From G047528255 sp047528255 (GTDB taxonomy: Bacteria > Bacteroidota > Bacteroidia > Flavobacteriales > Blattabacteriaceae): a stretch of 64,000 bases of DNA. The position numbers and the translations under genes are program-made. The notes below the pieces were generated by a model that was given only the letters and a program-made list of their open reading frames with translations, ran no database searches and was not told the DNA's origin. Below are positions 57,497 to 64,000 of the stretch, one piece after another (position 1 is the stretch's first letter; every line of letters begins with the position of its first letter). Where the stretch lies: assembly GCA_047528255.1 (NCBI GenBank), contig CP180024.1:868001-932000 (forward strand). Reading direction: 5' to 3'.

Positions 57497-58767
57497 GAGA
57501 CCATTATTTTAATGGTGGATTACATTTATTCAGCCTTTTATATGAAGGTCGTTGGAAACGATGTGGATTTAGTCTTTCATATTATATTCGAAATATAATT
57601 GATTATAAATTAATTAATTATATCTATTTTTATGAAGAGCTCATAATGACACCAGGAGGCATGATACAAATTATGCGCCATATCCTCCATAAGATGCTGA
57701 GCATGCACACGAGCTAATCAGCTAATCCTTTGTAACGAGGCTTTCCTGATCCAAACCAACGCTTTATACGGCTATAATTACGTTCTACTAGCTATCGGCT
57801 TTTACTCACTAATTTGTTGAATAATATAACTATCCTACTTAAGGGACTGTTCATAGGCTTTTTTTGTATGGGGCATTGATGACTCAACTATGAAAATAAG
57901 ACACGCTGGCTGGAACTTGGCAACCTTTGTCTGCATATACTTCTCTGTATTTTATACCTAATTTGTTTATTAATGGCTTTAGCCTCTACTATCATGCTCA
58001 TTGACTGCTACGCTATGTACTGCTAGTATCATTCCATTTTTATCCCCACTCTATGTCCTTCTTGTATCCGTAGTAGAGTTTACCTGATTTCTTGAGCGAT
58101 TTTCCTTGAGTGTCTACTCCTGATTGAGCCTCTTTTTTTGCCCTTGCTTTTCTTTGACTGATTTGCTTTTTCCCCCTTCCTTCCGATCCTCCACTACGCA
58201 AGAAGAAACTCCCTTGTGCGCAAGGATATTCACTGTAATACTGGAATCTATTATCAATACTGTTTTAACTATCACTTGATGCTTTCTAATTCCTTATTGA
58301 TCTTTTTCAGTAGGAGCTCATATACCTTTTTGCTTACTATTTTATTGCTAAATATGCATAGATCGTATGATCTAGGATCTTATCTTCCAATCGAAAACCA
58401 AAAAAGAGCATGTGATCAAGGATTCTTTAACCAAATCTTCAGTTCCTACATCAATGAGACCATACCAGTTACTCAAAAGCATCATCTCAAATAACGATAT
58501 TCCACTGTAAGCAGGTTGGCCTTTATTCCCTTACCTTTTTGATATATTTTTCTTATTTCTTTTTCCATCCTTTCCCAATGGATCACTGGGATCTAACTTT
58601 TAAAAAAATCACTCCCTCTAGTAGAACATTCCATGTATAGTTAACTAAAGCTAGTTTCGCTGTACTTCTGAGCATAGATCCAAATTTTTTTATTTTCCAC
58701 TCTAAAAACACGAAACAATATATTGATTTACAAATACTTTAGACCTCTTCTCTCATGCAATGTTCTC
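57497..58767 (-). mobile_element. IS5-family element, full length, degenerate, inside gldH
   Basis: Minus-oriented copy from GAGACCATTA (57497) to CAATGTTCTC (58758-58767). One base later a second right-end-like 10-mer, CAACATTTTC (58769-58778), is present, which may belong to the fragment at 57324. The gldH sequence has CCTA on both sides (before 57324 and after 58778, read on the minus strand), a candidate 4-bp target duplication. The transposase is frameshifted throughout. Confidence 0.88.
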
Positions 58768-59057
58768 GCAACATTTTCGTAGGATGTATCGTCTGCTCAT
58801 TCCGTCAAGGAACTGGGCTTCTAGAAAAAAAAAATACATTGCTGAATTCATAGGCATCGTTGTTTCTCAATACGAATAAAAATTTCACTCTTCTTTCCTT
58901 GATCGATGTTGAAATCAAAGACATCCGGAACGTTTTTGGCTCATTTTATCTCAAATCTTTCTATAGCTCCAAAAGTTTATCGTTGGTCTATAAAAGAAAT
59001 AACCGTAAAGACCCATATACCGATGGACAAAACCATTTTTTTTTAAACCGTTTCCTT

Positions 59058-60182
59058 TTAAGTATTTTTTGCAAGACGTTTTTTTTTCTTGGAGAGATGA
59101 TGTGCTGAGACATTTCCGTTATTAGTTTCCTGAAATACCTCTTCAGAATGATCAAATTGATCTCGAATGGGAAATTTCTCTAAAGGAGGCGCTTTTTTCC
59201 CTTGTAGGTTATTCTGAATTATTTTCAGAACCTCATCAACACTCATCTTATACCAGGTGGGCGAATCTTTCGTGTAGGCAAACCACATCGTTCTCCTAAA
59301 TACATCGATCTTGGTACACTGAGCAATGCCATTTTCCGTATTCAACTTGCTATTGGAATCTGGAAAATTTCTAATGGCTTCCAGGTAAGTATCCAGCTCA
59401 TAATTCAAACAACATTTGAGCTTTCCGCATTGCCCGGCAAGCTTTTGGGTATTGATTGAGAGTTGCTGATATCGGGCAGCTGCAGTATTGACGCTTCTAA
59501 AATCCGTCAACCAAGTAGTACAACAGAGTTCACGACCGCAAGATCCTATTCCTCCTATCTTTGCCGCTTCTTGTCGGTAACCGATCTGACGCATTTCGAT
59601 CCGTACACGAAACTTTTGAGCCAATACTTTGATAAGCTGCCGGAAATCTACCCTATCTTCTGCCGTATAATAAAAGATAGCCTTGCCTCCATCTCCTTGA
59701 TATTCTATATCGCACAATTTCATCGGAACCATCAAATCTTTGATGATTTGTTTGGTTTGAACGATGGTGTAAGCTTCTTTATCCTTAAAAACTTTCCATT
59801 TATCCAGATCCTTTTCGGATGCTTTTCTATAAACATTTTTCATGCCCTTTGCTTGAGAAAGAGCTTTTTTATTACGCATTTGCACCCGAACCAGTTCACC
59901 CGTAAGCGTGACCATTCCTATATCATGACCCGGAAAGGCCTCTACGGTAACCCAGTCTCCGGCTTGCAAAGGAAAATTCTTTGAATTTTTGTAAAAATCC
60001 TTTCGATCATTCTTGAAACGAACCTCTATAAAATCATATTCCATACCACGAGGAGGTCGTATGTTGGCCAACCAATCGAATACATCTAGTTTACCACATT
60101 GTTCTCGACTACAATTTCCTCTATGTCGACATCCTTCCTTTTTAGTGTCTTCCTTACCGCAATCACTACATCCTCCTGACAT
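59058..60182 (-). CDS. ricT: PSP1-domain iron-sulfur protein RicT (YaaT)
   Basis: RicT-type proteins carry the PSP1 domain; in Bacillus RicT works with RicA and RicF in an Fe-S complex linked to mRNA processing. The 374-aa protein has a Cys-rich N terminus (Cys5, Cys8, Cys18, Cys24, Cys29) as in Bacteroidetes members. The PSP1 core contains FYYTAEDRVDFRQLIKVLA, GIGSCGRELCCTTWL and GQCGKLKCCLNYELDTY, whose Cys pairs fit cluster ligands. The role in Bacteroidetes is not settled to my knowledge. It is followed by broken gldH and intact mrcA on the same strand. Confidence 0.9.
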   Translation of the reverse strand: MSGGCSDCGKEDTKKEGCRHRGNCSREQCGKLDVFDWLANIRPPRGMEYDFIEVRFKNDRKDFYKNSKNFPLQAGDWVTVEAFPGHDIGMVTLTGELVRVQMRNKKALSQAKGMKNVYRKASEKDLDKWKVFKDKEAYTIVQTKQIIKDLMVPMKLCDIEYQGDGGKAIFYYTAEDRVDFRQLIKVLAQKFRVRIEMRQIGYRQEAAKIGGIGSCGRELCCTTWLTDFRSVNTAAARYQQLSINTQKLAGQCGKLKCCLNYELDTYLEAIRNFPDSNSKLNTENGIAQCTKIDVFRRTMWFAYTKDSPTWYKMSVDEVLKIIQNNLQGKKAPPLEKFPIRDQFDHSEEVFQETNNGNVSAHHLSKKKKRLAKNT

Positions 60183-60202
60183 ACTATCAAAGGTTTAAAA
60201 TG

Positions 60203-60210
60203 CAAAAGTA
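60203..60210 (-). promoter_or_regulatory. Candidate promoter -7 box for ricT-gldH-mrcA
   Basis: The minus strand reads TACTTTTG (TAnnTTTG). TTTA lies 19 bp upstream in place of TTTG. The start site would be only about 14 nt before the ricT ATG. An IS begins at 60245, just upstream of the -33 region. Confidence 0.45.
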
Positions 60211-60244
60211 AAGTTTTTGTCTCAAGGGCTAAATTTCATACTCC

Positions 60245-61457
60245 AAGAGCATTGTGTTAATGGTGGATTACGTTTATTCATCCTCCTATATGGCTTCGTT
60301 AGAGAAAATGTAGATTTAGCCTTTCACATTGTATTCGAAATACTATTGATTATAAATTAATTAATTATATCTGTTTTTATGGAGATCGCATAATAATTCC
60401 AAAGGAACGATACAAATTATGCGCCATGGCCTCCATAAGATGCTGAACATGCACACGAGCTAATTCTTTGTAACAAGCCTTTCCTTATTCAAAGCAACGC
60501 TTTATACTTCCAAAAGTACGTTCTACTACCTATCGGGTTTTACTCACTAATTTGTTGAATAATATAAGTATCCTACTTAAGGGAGGACTCCTATAGGCTT
60601 TCTTCTGTATACGGTCTTTGATACCTAAACTATGAAAGTAAGAGACGTTGGATGACACTTGGAACCTTTGTCTGCTATACTCTTCTCTGAAATTATATCC
60701 TAGTTTGCTTATTAATGGCTTTAGCCCTCTACTATCATGCTCATTGGCTGCTACNCTATNTANCANCTAGTATCATTCNATTTTTATCCACCCCTATGTG
60801 NTTCTTNTATCCGTAGTAGANTTTACCTGATTTCTTGANCCATTNTCCTTGAGTGNCTACTCCTGATTGAGTCTCTTTTTTTACCCTTTCTTTTCTTTGA
60901 CTGATTTGCTTTTTCCCCGCTTTCTTCCGATCCTCCACTACGGAGGTAGAAGGTCCCTTTGGAGCAAAGGGACTCACTGTAATACTGGAATCTACTATCA
61001 CTCCTTTTTAAACTATCGCCTGATGCTTTTCTAATTCCTTATTGATTTTTTTCAGTAAGTGCTCATATGCCTTTTTGGCTACTATTTCATTGCGAAATCT
61101 GCATAGAATCGTATGATCTGGAATTTGATCTTCCAATCGAAAACCAAAAAAGCGCATGCAACTCAAGGGGTCTTTTCACTAATTCTTCCATTCCTACATC
61201 ACTGAAATCATACCAATGACCCAAAATCATCATCTTAAATAACGATATTCCTCTTCCATCCCTTCCCAGTAGATCAAAGTATTTAACTTTAAAAAAACTC
61301 ACTCCTTCTGGTAGAACGTTCCATATATAGTTCACTAAAGGTTATTTGTGCAGTGCTTCTGAGTATAGATCCGAATTTTTTATTTTATACTCCAAATATA
61401 CGAAACAATATATTGATTTACAAATATTTTAACAACCTTATTCCATGCGAAGTTCTC
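60245..61457 (-). mobile_element. IS5-family element, degenerate, with N bases
   Basis: Minus-oriented copy from AAGAGCATTG (60245) to CGAAGTTCTC (61448-61457), about 1.2 kb with an internal deletion near 61250. N characters lie at 60755-60857, in the GKWLKKSGKLYYGYKKHIG region. It carries VDSSITVSPFAPKG at 60756-61001. All frames are interrupted. Confidence 0.88.
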
Positions 61458-61462
61458 AATCC

Positions 61463-62732
61463 GAGACCATTGTCTTAAGGTTATTTAGGTTTATTCAGCT
61501 TCCTAGATGAGATCTCGTTGGAGAACGATGGAGATTTAGTTTTTTATATCGTATTCGAAATACTATTGATTATAAATAAATTAAACATATCTGTTTTTAT
61601 GAACAGGCATAATGTTCCAAGGGAAACGATACAAATTATGAGCCATAGTCTCCATAAGAGGCTAAGCATGCACACACGCTAATCCTTTATAACGAGACTT
61701 TCCTGATCCAAACCAACGCTTTATACTGCTAAAAATGAGTTCTACCCCCATATGGGGTTAGTCACTAATTTATTTAATAATATAGCTACCCTACTTAAGA
61801 GACGTTCCTGTAAGTTTATTCTGCATACGGTACTTGATGCCTCGACTATGAAAATAAGACACGTTAGCTGGAACTTGGTACCTTTTGTCTGCATATACTT
61901 CTCTGGTTTATATCTTAGTTTTCTTATTAATGCTTTAACCCTCTATTATCATGATCATTAGCTGCTACGCTATGTACTACTAGTATCATTCCATCCCCCC
62001 CTTCCTATGTGCTTCTTGTATCTGTAATGGAGTTTACCTGATTTTTTGAGCTATTTTCTTTGAGTATCTACTCCTGATTGATTCTATTTTTTACCCTTGC
62101 TTTTCTTTGAGTGATTTACTTTTTCCCCTCTTCTTCCTTCCTTCGATCTCCACTACGTAAGTAGGGATCCTCCCTTTGGAGCAAAAGCCTCAGTGTAATA
62201 CTGGCATATACTATCACTCCTGTTTTAACTATCGCCTGATGCTTTTCTAATTCCTTATTGATCTTTTTCAGTAANCGNTCATATGCCTTTTTGGNTANTA
62301 TTTCATTNTNAAATCTGCATANAGTCGTATNATCTGNGATCTNATNTTTCAATCGNAANNNANAAAAGCGCATGNAANNTNNNGNATNTTTTNANNAATT
62401 NTTCCGTTCCTACATCACTGATATCATACNAGTGACTCAAAAGCATCATNNTAAATAACNATNTTCCACTGTAAGCANGTNNNCCTTTTATTNCCTGTCC
62501 TTTTTGATATATTTTTNTTATTTCTTTNTCCATCCCTTNCCAGTGGATCAANGTGTTTAACCTTTTNAAAAACTCACTCCTTCTGGTAGAACGTTCCATA
62601 TATAGTTCACTAAATCTTATTTGTAGGTGCTTCTGAGTATAATTCCGAATTTTTTTATTTTATACTCCAAATATACGAAATAATATATTGATTTACATAT
62701 GTTTTAACCTCATTCGCCCATGCAACGTTCTT
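61463..62732 (-). mobile_element. IS5-family element, full length, degenerate, with N bases
   Basis: Minus-oriented copy starting only 5 bp after the previous one (AATCC between them) with GAGACCATTG and ending CAACGTTCTT (62723-62732). N characters occur from 62275 to 62567 in the N-terminal transposase domain. The DNA-binding part is open at 62303-62599 apart from unknowns. Confidence 0.88.
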
Positions 62733-63785
62733 GAAAAAACATATCAAAAAGACCAGGGAATAAAAGGCCAACCTGCTTACAGTGAAATATCGTTATTTAC
62801 GATGATGCTTTTGGTCACTTGTATGATATCAGTGATGTAGGAACGGAATCTTCGTAAAAGATTCCATAGGCTGCATGCGCTTTTGTGGTTTTCGATTGGA
62901 AAATCAGATCCCAAATCATACGACTCTATGCAGATTTAAAAATGAAATAGTAGCCAAAAAAGCATACGAGCTCTTACTGAAAAAGATCAATAAGGAATTA
63001 GGAAACATCAGGCGATAGTTAAAACAGGACTGATAGTAGATTCCAGTATTACAGTGAGCCCCCTTGCTCCCAATGGGGTATCTTCTACCTACGTAGTGGA
63101 GGATCGGAAGGAAGAGGGGAAAAAGCAAATCGGTCAAAGAAAAGCAAGGGTAAAAAAAGAGACTCAATCAGGAGTAGACACTCAAGGAAAATAGATCAAA
63201 AAATCAGATAAATTCCATTACGGATACAAGAATCACATAGGGGGTTATAAAAATGAAACGATACTAGAAGTACATAGCGTAGTAGCTAATGAGCATGATA
63301 ATAGAGGCTTAAAGCATTAATAAGAAAACTAGGATATAACCCAAATAAATATATGAAGACAAAGGTTACCAAGTTCCAGACAACGTGTCTTACTTTCATA
63401 GTCGAGGCCTCAAAGACCGATACAAAAGAAAACCTATAGGAACCATCCATTAAGTAGGGATAGATATATTATTCAACATAATTAGTGAATACTACCCGAT
63501 GGGGTAGTAAAACGAACTTTTAGCAGTATAAAGCGTTATTTTTCATCAGGAAAGGCTACTTACAAAGGATTAGCTCGTGTGTATGCCCAGCATCTTATAG
63601 ATGCTATGGCGCATAATTTATATCGTGATCTTGGCATCATTATGCGCTGTTCATAAAAATATATATAAGTTAATTAACTTATAATCAATCGTATTTCGAA
63701 TACGATGTAAAAAAAAACTCCAGCATCCCAACGAAGATGATCTATAAAGCTAAATAAACGTAATCCACCTTAATACAATGCTCTC
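62733..63785 (+). mobile_element. 5'-truncated IS5-family copy
   Basis: Plus-oriented, starting in the TATATCAAAAAGACCAGGGA region and running to CAATGCTCTC (63776-63785). It faces the preceding minus copy 5' side to 5' side, like the pair at 23643-25479. The transposase has many shifts. The copy ends 15 bp beyond the mnmG stop codon. Confidence 0.88.
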
Positions 63786-63800
63786 ACGTCATGAATAGTT

Positions 63801-64000
63801 TTAACGTCCAATATGGACGAGTAATATACTAACATCTGCCGGAGATACTCCACTAATCCGAGAGGCTTGTGCGATGGACTCGGGTCGATTACTCATCAAT
63901 TTTTCACGGGCTTCTGAAGACAATGCCCCTATCTTTTTATAATCGAACCAATCCGGTATACGAATGCCCTCCAAACGCAACAATTTATCGGCATTATCTT
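63801..64000 (-). CDS. mnmG: tRNA uridine-5-carboxymethylaminomethyl modification enzyme MnmG, C-terminal end
   Basis: Only the last 66 or so codons are in the window; the gene continues beyond base 64000. The reading DNADKLLRLEGIRIPDWFDY then KKIGALSSEAREKLMSNRPE and SIAQASRISGVSPADVSILL is the highly conserved MnmG (GidA) C-terminal helical domain that contacts MnmE and tRNA. The enzyme modifies wobble uridine of several tRNAs together with MnmE. The stop TAA at 63801 is the natural family end (...VHIGR). An IS copy ends 15 bp downstream. Confidence 0.92.
   Translation of the reverse strand, partial: DNADKLLRLEGIRIPDWFDYKKIGALSSEAREKLMSNRPESIAQASRISGVSPADVSILLVHIGR

Larger units (their letters stand above)
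57099..59036 (-). pseudogene. gldH: Gliding-motility lipoprotein gene gldH, split by IS copies
   Basis: The 5' part (58779-59036) follows ricT by 21 bp with AAGGAAACGG as a likely ribosome-binding site. It starts MVLSIGIWVFTVISFIDQR, a signal-peptide-like stretch. It continues with AKNVPDVFDFNID and, after shifts, FVLRNNDAYEFSNVFF, close to the LRNNNDYxFSNLF motif of GldH. The 3' part (57099-57323) reads PYKITIFQGMRRDTIEGIKD and LSLIIEKY, matching the family C terminus. Between them lie an IS fragment and a full IS copy (57324-58778). Internal stops exist in both halves. The order ricT-gldH-mrcA is the conserved Bacteroidetes arrangement as I know it. Confidence 0.82.

Noticed and set aside
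58860..59108. Plus-strand ORF of 82 codons in the gldH region
   Set aside because: The minus strand here reads as the gldH 5' part and the ricT end; the plus frame has no recognisable features.
60245..63785. CRISPR array or satellite-like repeats
   Set aside because: The repetition is of 1.2-kb transposase-bearing units with terminal repeats, not short regular repeats with spacers.

Overview
The window looks like a chromosomal segment of a Bacteroidetes bacterium, most likely of the Flavobacteriia type, that is well into genome reduction. The evidence for the group is: GldB/GldC/GldH gliding genes (two now broken), an argF'-type carbamoyltransferase, a complete nqrABCDEF operon, the ricT-gldH-mrcA neighbourhood, several TAnnTTTG promoter -7 boxes, and a DUF4254/family-9 glycosyltransferase pair. 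The evidence for reduction is massive insertion-sequence load and many half-erased genes. Retained arginine and threonine-branch synthesis beside lost motility and envelope genes suggests a host-restricted nutritional symbiont. That lifestyle, and any species name, is inference.

One IS5-family element dominates. I count more than 20 copies or fragments, about 23 kb (roughly 37% of the window). A full copy is about 1.28 kb, with imperfect 10-bp terminal repeats (GAGAACGTTG at the transposase 5' end, GAGACCATTG at the 3' end) around a transposase of about 330 aa (DDE type: VDAS, ADKGY, VERTFGSIK). No copy has an intact reading frame. Many copies are nested in or abut one another. Runs of N at 20756-21342, 60755-60857 and 62275-62567 fall only inside copies.

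Layout: 1-570 end of a UbiA-like membrane protein; 612-1537 IS; 1545-2810 waaA; 2853-4128 IS; 4169-9596 thrB, thrA and aspS; 9708-15000 IS copies around decayed LPS genes (GT9 and DUF4254); 15105-15311 tatA; 15358-16768 IS; 16767-18827 oligopeptidase B; 18905-21861 IS copies flanking initiator tRNA-fMet; 21900-22610 unidentified decayed gene; 22723-22817 SRP RNA; 22879-23406 DUF4199-like protein; 23643-26865 IS cluster; 26858-28634 broken phosphoglucomutase; 28650-29934 IS; 30140-41127 IS-free arginine/carbamoyl-phosphate operon; 41248-41701 trxA and tRNA-Asp; 41805-43082 IS; 43123-49127 Na+-NQR operon; 49267-51078 IS; nadE, broken gldB, intact gldC; 52978-54389 IS; relic of an oligopeptide ABC ATPase; mrcA; gldH split by IS; ricT; 60245-63785 three IS copies; 63801-64000 end of mnmG.

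The best-preserved blocks are biosynthetic or energetic. The arginine operon encodes a GNAT acyltransferase fused to ArgG, then ArgC, ArgD, CarA, CarB, ArgF', ArgB and ArgE, with almost every junction overlapping. Only argH is missing locally. ThrA and ThrB make O-phosphohomoserine, but thrC is not next to them. Na+-NQR would oxidise NADH and export sodium. What is being lost is motility (gldB, gldH), outer-membrane sugar decoration (GT9, DUF4254), peptide uptake and hexose-phosphate mutase. Several gene ends lie exactly at IS junctions (thrB stop, ptrB stop, pgm start), so the element has been reshaping gene boundaries as well as interrupting genes.
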